The translations under genes and the position numbers were made by a program. From the NCBI GenBank assembly GCA_002433065.1, contig DJHK01000029.1, forward strand, positions 1 through 15,081: a stretch of 15,081 nt of DNA, read 5' to 3'. Positions 1 through 7,719 of the stretch are shown here, piece by piece. Position 1 is the first letter of the stretch, and every line of letters starts with the position of its first letter. The notes beneath the pieces were generated by a model. It was given only the letters and a program-made list of their open reading frames with translations. It did no database searches and had not been told where the DNA came from. Source of the DNA: Chloroflexi bacterium UBA6622 (GTDB lineage Bacteria > Chloroflexota > UBA11872).

Positions 1-555
1 CGCGCCCAATATGACGACCTGGAATCGTCTCCGCATCGCAGCGCGCTGGAATCGGTGCAACCCGGAGAAATCATGGTCATTGATGCCCGCGGGTGCCTAG
101 AAGCCGCCGTCGTGGGTGACATCTTCACCCGACGTGTGCAGGCGCTCGGCGGCCTCGGCATCGTCATCGACGGCGTCTGCCGGGACATCTCCGCCATCCG
201 CGAGGTAGGTCTGCCGCTCTATGCCCGGGGCGTCCATGGGCAGGGTATCGACCGTCGGCTGATGTCCGTGGATACGCAACAGCCCGTCCAAATTTCCGGG
301 GTTGCCGTCCTGCCCGGAGACATTGTGCTGGGCGACGGCGATGGCCTGGTGGTGCTGGCGCCACATACCGTGCACGACGTCATCGCCGAAGCCTCCACGC
401 ACGAAACTCTGGAAGCCTGGATCCGGGCCGAAATCAGCGCCGGTCGGGGCAGCCTGCACACCCACTATCCGCCCCAACCCCACGTACTGGATGAGTTCAA
501 GGCGTGGATGCGCTCGCAGGGCGAGGATCCCTCCGATATGGAATTCCACTTATAA
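1..555 (+). CDS. RraA-like / 4-hydroxy-2-oxo-acid aldolase family protein, 5' end missing
   Basis: The frame is open from base 1 to the TAA at 553-555, giving 184 residues in the window, so the gene begins to the left. The GTG at 55 is internal, because coding sequence resembling the family continues upstream of it. Family hallmarks are the segment QPGEIMVIDARG, then VVGDIF (G39-D40 in window numbering), then GIVIDGVCRD, whose Arg61-Asp62 pair corresponds to the conserved Arg-Asp of RraA and of the class II HMG/CHA aldolases. The family includes metal-dependent aldolases that cleave 4-hydroxy-4-methyl-2-oxoglutarate or related 4-hydroxy-2-oxo acids to pyruvate, and the RNase E inhibitor RraA. 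Older databases often mislabel members as dimethylmenaquinone methyltransferases. The sugar-acid enzymes downstream favour an aldolase or lyase role over RNase regulation; that is inference. The substrate cannot be told from sequence. Confidence 0.85.
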   Translation, partial: RAQYDDLESSPHRSALESVQPGEIMVIDARGCLEAAVVGDIFTRRVQALGGLGIVIDGVCRDISAIREVGLPLYARGVHGQGIDRRLMSVDTQQPVQISGVAVLPGDIVLGDGDGLVVLAPHTVHDVIAEASTHETLEAWIRAEISAGRGSLHTHYPPQPHVLDEFKAWMRSQGEDPSDMEFHL

Positions 556-583
556 GTAACCAAATTTGTGCGTGAACACTTTT

Positions 584-612
584 TTCACTCGAATCTGTTT
601 TTCCCGTAGATT
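584..612 (+). promoter_or_regulatory. Possible promoter for the helicase-nuclease gene
   Basis: TTCACT (584-589) and TAGATT (607-612) are separated by 17 bases, each matching four of six positions of the sigma-70 consensus. Transcription would start near 619, giving a leader of about 50 bases consisting mostly of the hairpin at 638-664. This is a weak match in an AT-rich gap and could be chance. Confidence 0.25.
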
Positions 613-637
613 GGGGGGATGACTGACACGTAACGAA

Positions 638-664
638 CTTAAAGACCTGCTTCAGGTCTTTAAG
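638..664 (+). other. Perfect 12-bp hairpin just before the helicase start
   Basis: CTTAAAGACCTG (638-649) and CAGGTCTTTAAG (653-664) are exact reverse complements around a three-base loop (CTT). The 3' arm ends six bases before the ATG at 671. There is no run of T after it, so it does not look like an intrinsic terminator. No Shine-Dalgarno sequence lies between the hairpin and the ATG; the only purine-rich match (AGG) is buried in the 3' arm. It may therefore control translation of the downstream gene, or mark an insertion boundary or protein-binding palindrome. If translation really begins further upstream (CTG at 623), the hairpin would instead lie inside the coding region. Confidence 0.6.
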
Positions 665-673
665 CCCAAAATG
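661..673 (+). repeat. Left copy of imperfect 13-base direct repeat flanking the helicase gene
   Basis: TAAGCCCAAAATG here matches TAAGCCCAAGATG at 3786-3798 in 12 of 13 positions, with the same orientation. The two copies bracket almost exactly the low-GC helicase gene. The copy overlaps the hairpin's 3' end and the ATG. It could be a relic of insertion or coincidence. Confidence 0.3.
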
Positions 674-3600
674 AGCAACAAACCCGGCCTCTATGATCTT
701 CTGATTGACAGAAAAGTTGAAGAGAGCCTCAAAGCCCTCCCTGAGCACTATAGAAAATCTCTGGAAGACATTTCTGATGACGAACTCCCAATTCGGCTTC
801 GAGAACTCGTCGGAAATTGGCTAGAGGAAACAATTAGCCGAATCCCAGCAGGTCAGGACCGAACAAGAGTCGCTCTAGAACTATGCGAGCGACTACATCG
901 AACGATGTCGGCCTCCGATCCTGATGCTTTGACAGACCAACATATTCCTGCCCGCCCCCTTCAGCGACTCGCAGCCATTGAACAAGTAGACCCGGCTGGC
1001 CAGACGCTGCACATTACTCGACCGATCACTCCGCTCCGACAAACAACGTTATTTACCAATCGGCCCGAACAACCCAATGTAATCAGCGCGTTAAGCAGTG
1101 AGATCGAGTCTTCAGACCGCATTGACGCCGTCCTCGCGTTCATAACATGGAACGGCGTACGCCTGCTGATCAACGAACTGAAAAGGCATATCGAGAAAGG
1201 ACGAAAACTCCGAATCATTACCACAACTTATTTACAGTTCACCGAATTGAGAGCCTTAGAGGAATTGCAGAACCTCGGAGCTGAAATCAAGGTTTCGTAT
1301 GACGAAACATCTACACGATTGCATGCAAAGGCTTGGATGTTCCACCGATCAACGAGCTTTCCCACGATATACATCGGCTCGTCAAATTTGACCAAGCAAG
1401 CACAAGTCACGGGTAAAGAGTGGAATGTGCGCGCCTCCGCCCACGTCAACCCCGAATTGGTTAACGCCTTCGTTCTTGGTTTCAACGAATACTGGGCGAG
1501 CCCCGAATTCAGAAACTTTAATGCCGACGAGTTCCAAGCCGCATCGACAACCAAAGCTGCTCAGACCGAGAGCTACAGCACGCCCCCAGCCAACATAAAA
1601 CCATATCCATTCCAACAAGAAATGCTCGACCAGCTAGAAGCCGACCGAGCTAGGGGCTATAACAAGAACCTTGTCGTTGCAGCTACTGGGACAGGGAAAA
1701 CAATAATTGCCGCGATGGATTTTCGTCGATTGCTAGAAGCACAGGGCCAAGCTCGGCTTCTGTTCATTGCTCACAGACAAGAAATTCTGCAACAAAGTCA
1801 AGCTCGCTTCCGCGATGTCCTAGGTGACCCCTCATTTGGTGAACTTTGGGTGGGAGGACAGAAGCCCAAAGAGTGGAAACACGTTTTCGCGTCCATCCAA
1901 TCGCTTACCAAGCGTGACTTTTCCACATTGGACCGCGAGCAATTCGATGTCGTCATAATTGATGAATTCCACCATGCTGCCGCGCCCACGTATGAAGCGA
2001 TGCTGCAGCACCTGCGACCTAGGCACCTCCTTGGATTAACCGCAACTCCAGAGCGCCCCGATGGTCGTGACATTTTGAAATGGTTTGATGGGCGAATTTC
2101 AGTTGAACTACGCCTTTGGGACGCCCTTGAACAAGATCTTCTCGCTCCCTTCCACTACTTCGGTATTTTCGATGGAACTGACCTGAGCCGCATTAAATGG
2201 ACTAAAGGGGCCTATGACCCTCGTCAGATAGAAAACCTATACACCGGCACTGACGTCGTCGCTCAGTTAATAGTCAAAGAGGTGCGCGAAAAGATCGCTG
2301 ACCCCTCAACTATGCGAGCACTTGGGTTTTGCACCAGCATCCGCCATGCAGAATTTATGGCTGATTTTTTTGAAAAGTCTGGCATCTCATCGGTCGCAGT
2401 CACGTCCAAATCAAAATCTGATGAACGAGAGGCTGCACTCGAGGACCTTGAAGAGGGACGCATACAAGTTATCTGCACCGTCGATCTGTTTAACGAAGGG
2501 ATCGACGTACCCGCTATCGACGTCATCCTCATGCTACGACCGACTGAAAGCGCAACGGTTTTTCTCCAGCAACTTGGACGAGGATTGCGGAAGTATCCAG
2601 ATAAAGACGTCCTAACCGTTCTTGATTTCGTGGGCCATCAAAACGAGAAGTTTCGATTTGATCTTCGCTACCGACGTATGGTTGGAAGAACACGTCGTCA
2701 ACTTGAAAGCGATATTGAACAGGGCTTTCCGTACTTGCCATCTGGCTGTTATATGGAACTAGACCGCATTTCCCAGGAAATCGTGCTGTTAAACCTAAAA
2801 CGCTCGATCTCGGCGCGCTGGACAAACTTAAAGGCCGAACTACAAGAACTTGGTGACCTAACACTGAAAGAGTTCCTCTCAGAAACAAGCCTGGAAATTG
2901 AAGATATCTACGCGACTGGAAAGACGTGGAACCAATTGCGAAGCGAAGCCGGGTTATCAGCGCCCACTCTTCCCGACCTGACGGATGGTATCGGCCGAGG
3001 AATTATGCGGCTTCTACACACTGACGATTTTGAGCGACTGAACACCTACAGAGATCTGCTAAAGGGGGAAGCCCCACCAAGAATTAACGACCTCGACACA
3101 TCTAGACAACGTCAATTGCACAGACTCCTATTAGGCTTATATCCGACCAAGGGAAAAGAGTTTTCGATTGAACAGATCCTCGCCCGGTTGTGGCGCTCAA
3201 ATGCACTCCGATCAGAGTTGATCGACGTGCTTGATCTCATCGAAGATCGAGTCCCACGTATCCATCCACCGCTATCGTCCGACCCAGACATCCCAATCCA
3301 GCTACACGCCACATATTCACGCGACGAGATTTTGGCCGCGTTCGGTGAATCGACCTACCAAAATCGGTTTGAGCTGCAAGCAGGCGTGCATTGGAGTGAG
3401 AAGAACAGTACAGATCTACTTTTTGTAACCATCAATAAAAAGAAAAACGAGTTTAGTGAGACGACGATGTATAACGATTACCTCCTCAGCACCAGTCACT
3501 TCCATTGGGAATCCCAGTCAAGAACCTCTGTCGCAAGCGCGGATGGACACCGTTACAATAATCATCAAAGGCAGGAAACCAAGATTGCATTGTTCCTCAG

Positions 3601-3763
3601 AGCCGAGAGAAATACCGCTCGAAACACAACCGCCCCCTATGTCGCAGCTGGTTACGCCAGCTATGAACACCATGAGTCAGAACGCCCAATTAAAATCACC
3701 TGGAAGTTAGACCATCCCCTTCCTCAAACTGTTTTTCTCGCGCTTGCTAAAAAGGTAGCCTAG
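671..3763 (+). CDS. PLD-nuclease / SF2 helicase / DUF3427 fusion protein
   Basis: A 1030-residue protein with three parts. Residues about 110-280 form a phospholipase-D-like nuclease domain with H218-A-K220, the GSSN239 segment and E250, the HxK..N..E arrangement seen in BfiI-type PLD nucleases rather than full HKD. Residues about 310-680 are an SF2 helicase/translocase: Walker A GTGKT at 340-344, motif II DEFH at 431-434, TATP at 457-460, NEGIDVP at 608-614 and motif VI QLGRGLR at 634-640. The C-terminus (about 880-1020) matches DUF3427, with YSRDEIL, TDLLFVT and FHWESQS segments. It should use ATP to move on nucleic acid and probably cut it. Such proteins occur singly in genomic islands and are suspected DNA-defence or repair enzymes; this is inference. 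ATG 671 fits the family start (GLYDLL close to the N-terminus) but lacks a Shine-Dalgarno. In-frame sequence extends 16 codons upstream to a CTG at 623 behind GGGGGG (613-618). GC content is lower than in the flanking genes, suggesting transfer. Confidence 0.92.
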   Translation: MSNKPGLYDLLIDRKVEESLKALPEHYRKSLEDISDDELPIRLRELVGNWLEETISRIPAGQDRTRVALELCERLHRTMSASDPDALTDQHIPARPLQRLAAIEQVDPAGQTLHITRPITPLRQTTLFTNRPEQPNVISALSSEIESSDRIDAVLAFITWNGVRLLINELKRHIEKGRKLRIITTTYLQFTELRALEELQNLGAEIKVSYDETSTRLHAKAWMFHRSTSFPTIYIGSSNLTKQAQVTGKEWNVRASAHVNPELVNAFVLGFNEYWASPEFRNFNADEFQAASTTKAAQTESYSTPPANIKPYPFQQEMLDQLEADRARGYNKNLVVAATGTGKTIIAAMDFRRLLEAQGQARLLFIAHRQEILQQSQARFRDVLGDPSFGELWVGGQKPKEWKHVFASIQSLTKRDFSTLDREQFDVVIIDEFHHAAAPTYEAMLQHLRPRHLLGLTATPERPDGRDILKWFDGRISVELRLWDALEQDLLAPFHYFGIFDGTDLSRIKWTKGAYDPRQIENLYTGTDVVAQLIVKEVREKIADPSTMRALGFCTSIRHAEFMADFFEKSGISSVAVTSKSKSDEREAALEDLEEGRIQVICTVDLFNEGIDVPAIDVILMLRPTESATVFLQQLGRGLRKYPDKDVLTVLDFVGHQNEKFRFDLRYRRMVGRTRRQLESDIEQGFPYLPSGCYMELDRISQEIVLLNLKRSISARWTNLKAELQELGDLTLKEFLSETSLEIEDIYATGKTWNQLRSEAGLSAPTLPDLTDGIGRGIMRLLHTDDFERLNTYRDLLKGEAPPRINDLDTSRQRQLHRLLLGLYPTKGKEFSIEQILARLWRSNALRSELIDVLDLIEDRVPRIHPPLSSDPDIPIQLHATYSRDEILAAFGESTYQNRFELQAGVHWSEKNSTDLLFVTINKKKNEFSETTMYNDYLLSTSHFHWESQSRTSVASADGHRYNNHQRQETKIALFLRAERNTARNTTAPYVAAGYASYEHHESERPIKITWKLDHPLPQTVFLALAKKVA

Positions 3764-3785
3764 CGGCAGACCCACCCTTAACCAG

Positions 3786-3798
3786 TAAGCCCAAGATG
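3786..3798 (+). repeat. Right copy of imperfect 13-base direct repeat flanking the helicase gene
   Basis: TAAGCCCAAGATG lies 22 bases after the helicase stop codon and differs at one position from the copy at 661-673. The surrounding 152-base gap (3764-3915) also has AACCAG (3780-3785) facing CTGGTT (3813-3818) across a 27-base loop, too weak to call a terminator. Confidence 0.3.
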
Positions 3799-3915
3799 TA
3801 TAACCTGTATATCTGGTTGTCTCAATTATTGGGCAACTCAAGCGGCTGGGTACAGAACTCATTGGAGGGTCGTGCGTGGAGTATTTAACACCGAATCCTC
3901 CCAGGACTCCAAGCC

Positions 3916-5142
3916 ATGCATATCACTGACCTCGAAACGTTTGTCTGTAGCTATCGATTTCCCGAACCGGATCGCTGGTACGCCGGTGGCAAGGACGACA
4001 AAGAACCCGTGGCCGGCCACTTCAACGCCATCATCGTGCGCCTGCATACCAACGAGGGAATTACCGGGCTTGGCGAAGTCATGCCATGGACCGATCTCGA
4101 CGCGCGGATCGACGCGCTCCAAAACATCGTTCGCCCCCGCCTGATCGGCCGGAGCCCGTTTGATGTCGATCTGCTTACGACGTTTGGCCCGGATCTCCAT
4201 ACCAATCTCGGCCTCGCCGGAGCCAACATCGCCTGCTGGGACATTGTGGGCAAGGCCACCCAGACCCCGCTCTATCGCCTGTTCGACCGTGACGCCCTGG
4301 CCGAACCCCGCCTCCGCTGCTATGCCAGCGGCGGTGTCGGATGGGCCTGGTTCGACCGGCCGGATGATCTGGTCGATGAAGCCATAGCCCATCGAGAAGC
4401 CGGGTTTACCGCCATGAAGCTTCGGATCGGGACCTCATGGGCCCGTGCGGATGTCACCGTGCCCCGATTCCTCGAGCTACTGGCACGGGTCCGTACCGCC
4501 GTGGGGCCGGATTTCGAACTGATGCTCGACGCCAATATGCGGTTTGGTCCGGAGGAATTTGATGACGTCCTCGAACTGTCCCGTGGGCTGCACGCCCTGA
4601 ACTTTCAGTGGTTTGAAGACCCGATCCATCGCGCTGAGGAAGAAGGCTACGGCTTCTACAAGGGCCGTGACGGATCGGTGGAACCCGACAGCGTGGGTAT
4701 GTACCGCAATCTGCGCGAGCAGTCCGGGATGACCATTTCCGGAGGCGAGACCACCTTTGACCCGACGTTCCTCCGCCGCATGATCGACGGCGACGCCGTC
4801 GACATCGTCAATCTGGATGTCACCTGGCTGGGCTTTGACCAGTCCCGGCGCGTCGCGACGTGGCTCGCGGCCCATAACCGCCGATGTATTCCGCATAGCT
4901 GGACCACCGGCATTTCATTTGCCGCGGCCGCGCACTTCGTCGCCGCCATCCCCAATCGCTACACGCTCGAGTTCCAGACCATCAAGAGCCGGCTCATGGA
5001 CGACCTGCTCCTGGAACCCCTGGCACCGGTGGATGGGCACCTCGAAATCCCGGAACGTCCGGGCCTCGGCGTTGAACTGAATGAGGATGCGGTAGCGAAC
5101 CAATTCCAGCGCATCGACGGGGACATCCTGCTCGGGCTATAA
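3916..5142 (+). CDS. Enolase-superfamily (mandelate racemase group) sugar-acid dehydratase
   Basis: A 408-residue protein, normal for the superfamily. The N-terminal capping domain (about 1-125) precedes a modified TIM barrel. Visible active-site elements are K168-L-R170 (the KxK/KxR base position), metal ligands D205 (DANMRF), E234 (FEDP) and E278 (GGET), the Asp-His dyad D301 (NLDVTW) and H327 (PHSW), and E352 (LEFQ). This full set places it in the mandelate racemase group, whose members mostly dehydrate sugar acids to 2-oxo-3-deoxy acids using Mg2+. The spacing from E234 to E278 is 44 residues, about 18 more than in mandelate racemase as I recall it. ATG 3916 is chosen because an in-frame TAA lies at 3886 with no other start after it, and AGGA (3903-3906) sits nine bases upstream. 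The substrate cannot be assigned. Confidence 0.9.
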   Translation: MHITDLETFVCSYRFPEPDRWYAGGKDDKEPVAGHFNAIIVRLHTNEGITGLGEVMPWTDLDARIDALQNIVRPRLIGRSPFDVDLLTTFGPDLHTNLGLAGANIACWDIVGKATQTPLYRLFDRDALAEPRLRCYASGGVGWAWFDRPDDLVDEAIAHREAGFTAMKLRIGTSWARADVTVPRFLELLARVRTAVGPDFELMLDANMRFGPEEFDDVLELSRGLHALNFQWFEDPIHRAEEEGYGFYKGRDGSVEPDSVGMYRNLREQSGMTISGGETTFDPTFLRRMIDGDAVDIVNLDVTWLGFDQSRRVATWLAAHNRRCIPHSWTTGISFAAAAHFVAAIPNRYTLEFQTIKSRLMDDLLLEPLAPVDGHLEIPERPGLGVELNEDAVANQFQRIDGDILLGL

Positions 5143-5153
5143 ACCGACCGGGC

Positions 5154-6314
5154 CTACATCGCGACCCAGGTCGCACCATTCTGTGAAGACTCCACCGCCC
5201 GATAGATGAACTGCATGCCCCGCTGGCCGTCATAGACCGTCGGAAAGTCATACTCCGCAGTCGCCATCGGCTCACCATCTATGTGCCGCCGGATAGCCGC
5301 CACCGCGCCGACATAGATCTGCGCAAACGCCTCAAGATAGCCCTCGGGATGTCCCGGAGGGATACGACCGGCCGCAGCAGCCGTCGCGTCCAGATAGCCC
5401 TGGGCGCGGGTATAGGTCTGCCGGGGTTCGCCGTATCGCCAGACATCCAGATGGTTCGGTGTCTCCTGGGCCCATCGGATCGCCCCCTGTTCGGCATAGA
5501 CCCGCAGGGTGAACCCATTTTCCTCTCCGGTCGAAATCTGACTGGCCGTCAGCAGACCTTTGCCACCGCCCTCAAAGCGCATTAACGCGTTGACGTCTTC
5601 GTCCAGTTCGCGGTCCGGCAGAAACGTACTCAGGTCAGCACAGATCTCACGCACGGGGTCCCCGGTTACATACTCCATCAGGTTCAGCGCATGGGTACCG
5701 ACATCCCCCATGGTCCCGCCAATCCCGGACTGGGCGGGGTCAACGCGCCATTCGGCCTGCTTCATCCCGAGTTTTTCGTGGGGGACCATCAGAAAATCCT
5801 GTAAGTACTCAACAATGACCTTACGGACCTGTCCCATCTCGCCGGACCGGAACATCGCCCGCGCCTGCCGGATCATCGGATGGCCGGTGTAGTTGTGGGT
5901 CAGGGCGAACACCAACCCGGATGCCTCGACCATCTCCACCAGACGGTTGGCCTCATCGAGGGTGTACGTCATGGGCTTATCGCACACCACATGGATACCC
6001 GCCTCCAGGAAAGCGCGACTAATATCGAAATGCGACACATTCGGGGTCACAATGCTGACAAAATCGATCCGGCGATCCTCGGGCAACCTGGCCTCGGCCT
6101 CGGCCATCTCGGTATAGGAATCGTAGACCCGGTCCGGAGACAGGTAGAGCTCCGTCCCGGTCGTCCGGTTGTTGTCAGCATCACGTGAAAACACGCCGGC
6201 CACCAATTCCACCTGCTGATCGAGCGTGGCCACCATCCGGTGGACCGCACCAATAAATGCGCCCTGGCCACCGCCGACCATGCCCATCCGCAGCTTACGT
6301 TTCCATGCATCCAT
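5154..6314 (-). CDS. Gfo/Idh/MocA family NAD(P)-dependent oxidoreductase
   Basis: A 386-residue protein. The N-terminal Rossmann fold begins at residue 9 with a glycine-rich dinucleotide loop (GMVGGGQGAFIG, 11-22), followed by CDKP (K113-P114, the EKP-type motif). The C-terminal domain holds GDVGTH (D204, H208), where the catalytic Asp and His of the family lie. Members oxidise or reduce a hydroxyl of sugars, inositols or sugar derivatives with NAD(P). ATG 6314 follows a good Shine-Dalgarno (GAAAGGAC, about six bases away). It is the second gene of a leftward pair, 39 bases after the isomerase gene, and its 3' end faces the dehydratase gene with only 11 bases between stop codons. Substrate unknown; the neighbourhood suggests a sugar acid or its lactone/keto form. 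Confidence 0.9.
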   Translation of the reverse strand: MDAWKRKLRMGMVGGGQGAFIGAVHRMVATLDQQVELVAGVFSRDADNNRTTGTELYLSPDRVYDSYTEMAEAEARLPEDRRIDFVSIVTPNVSHFDISRAFLEAGIHVVCDKPMTYTLDEANRLVEMVEASGLVFALTHNYTGHPMIRQARAMFRSGEMGQVRKVIVEYLQDFLMVPHEKLGMKQAEWRVDPAQSGIGGTMGDVGTHALNLMEYVTGDPVREICADLSTFLPDRELDEDVNALMRFEGGGKGLLTASQISTGEENGFTLRVYAEQGAIRWAQETPNHLDVWRYGEPRQTYTRAQGYLDATAAAAGRIPPGHPEGYLEAFAQIYVGAVAAIRRHIDGEPMATAEYDFPTVYDGQRGMQFIYRAVESSQNGATWVAM

Positions 6315-6353
6315 TGTGGCGTCCTTTCTAGGGTGTCAGGCCATGGCCCACTA

Positions 6354-7403
6354 TCAGGAAAGTCCCAACAGGCGCCGGTTGCTCTCAGGATCCGTTTCCC
6401 CACCGGCAAAATCGTCGAAGGCAACATCGGCGACGTCGATCAAATGCCGGGAAATAAACGGCGCGCCTTCAGCGGCACCCTGTTCCGGGCTCTTCACACA
6501 GCACTCCCACTCCAACACCGCCCAACTCCGATAACCGGCCTCACTCAACAGGGTAAAGACACCCGTGAAATCCACCTGGCCGTCGCCCAGGGATCGGAAC
6601 CGACCGGCACGACCGGCCCAGGACTGGTAGCCGCCGTATACCCCGACCCGGCCATCAGGGCGGAACTCGGCATCTTTGACATGGAACGCCGTGATCCGGT
6701 CACCATATCGTCGGATGAAATCGAGGTAATCGAGCTGCTGGAGCAGGAAGTGACTGGGGTCATAGTTGATACAGACCGCCGGGTGCCCATCGGTCGCATC
6801 GAGAAACATCTCAAAGGTCGCCCCGTCATAGAGATCAGACCCCGGGTGCAGCTCGTAGGCGAACGTACATCCGTGATCACGGGCCATATCTAGCAACGGT
6901 CGCCAGCGCGTAGCCAGCTCCTCAAAGGCCGCGTCAATCACACCGGCCGGGCGCTGTGGCCACGGATAAATCATGTGCCATGCCAATCCACCCGAAAACG
7001 ACGGAATCGCAGACAGCCCAAGATTGGCCGAGGCCCGTATGGCCTTCATGAGCTGATCGGCAGCCCAGGCCGTGCGTTCGGCACCCTGCAAACCAGCAGG
7101 ATGAAACGCCTCAAAACCGGCTTCATAAGCCGGATGCATCGCCAGGACCTGACCCTGCAGATGGGTGGCGAGTTCGGTCACCTGGAGCCCGAGCTCGGCA
7201 AGCCGTCCTCGATACTCATCACAATAGGCCACCGACTCGGCCGCCTGATCCAGATCAATCGTCCTCGGGTCCCAGGCCGGAATCTGGATACCCTTGTATC
7301 CGAGATCTGCTACCCATCCTCCAATGTTTTCGAGTGTGTCATAGGGCGGCTCATCGCGCATGAACTGCGCCAGCAGAACAGCCGGTCCCTTCATCGACGC
7401 CAT
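6354..7403 (-). CDS. TIM-barrel sugar phosphate isomerase/epimerase family protein (IolE/xylose-isomerase-like)
   Basis: A 349-residue protein of the AP-endonuclease-2 / xylose isomerase-like TIM-barrel family. Probable metal ligands are E184 (YELHPG), D215 and H218 (NYDPSHF), H241 and D244 (FHVKD) and E298/E300 (LEWE), in the order and spacing usual for the family. Members isomerise, epimerise or dehydrate sugars and keto-inositols and are often encoded beside Gfo/Idh/MocA oxidoreductases, as here. ATG 7403 is supported by GAGGAGAG a few bases upstream. It is the first gene of the leftward pair with the oxidoreductase. Exact reaction is not predictable; 'IolE-like' describes the fold only. 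Confidence 0.87.
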   Translation of the reverse strand: MASMKGPAVLLAQFMRDEPPYDTLENIGGWVADLGYKGIQIPAWDPRTIDLDQAAESVAYCDEYRGRLAELGLQVTELATHLQGQVLAMHPAYEAGFEAFHPAGLQGAERTAWAADQLMKAIRASANLGLSAIPSFSGGLAWHMIYPWPQRPAGVIDAAFEELATRWRPLLDMARDHGCTFAYELHPGSDLYDGATFEMFLDATDGHPAVCINYDPSHFLLQQLDYLDFIRRYGDRITAFHVKDAEFRPDGRVGVYGGYQSWAGRAGRFRSLGDGQVDFTGVFTLLSEAGYRSWAVLEWECCVKSPEQGAAEGAPFISRHLIDVADVAFDDFAGGETDPESNRRLLGLS

Positions 7404-7719
7404 AAGGTCTCTCCTCTAGCCCGTCAAACGCAGTGTGTATGTAGCCGCCAAACCCGGCAAGCCGGGACATCAGTACACGTGCGCACCGCTGTGATCCGGA
7501 GGATCGTTACGCCCTCCACCACCACCAGCGTGCCCAGGGATCCGATCGCATCATGACGATGATCGTCGGCTATAAGAAACAGGAGGTTTGGCGGCATAAC
7601 TCGTCGTCCGAAACACTGACTGGCCCGGCCTGGCTGGGGAGTTCAGTGCTCGTCGGATTGCCGACCAGACGTCACAATAACGGCGACACACCGCGGACCG
7701 CCATGGACCGGGACCCCTT
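7404..7719. other. 316-base divergent intergenic region
   Basis: This gap must hold the start signals for the leftward isomerase gene and the rightward hydrolase gene. Visible items are small stem-loops: CCCGG/CCGGG (7453-7466), GACGAT/ATCGTC (7555-7567) and GTCGG/CCGAC (7652-7665). There is also a TATAAG (7571-7576) and a consensus AGGAGG (7581-7586) with no sensible start codon behind it. A 56-codon frame from ATG 7553 runs to TGA 7721-7723, overlapping the hydrolase start, but its composition gives no reason to call it a gene. I recognise no riboswitch, tRNA or mobile-element end. Confidence 0.4.

Noticed and set aside
572..588. GTGAA/TTCAC inverted repeat as a terminator for the aldolase gene
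   Set aside because: Only five base pairs with a seven-base loop and no adjacent T run.
3859..4392. A 177-codon minus-strand frame opposite the dehydratase start
   Set aside because: GC-rich shadow; the plus-strand frame carries all catalytic residues of the enolase superfamily.
5161..5174. GCGACC/GGTCGC inverted repeat as a shared terminator of the convergent genes
   Set aside because: It lies within the oxidoreductase coding end, has almost no loop and no T run on either side.
6240..6893. A 217-codon plus-strand frame opposite the isomerase and oxidoreductase starts
   Set aside because: It spans the junction of two well-supported minus-strand genes and resembles no family.
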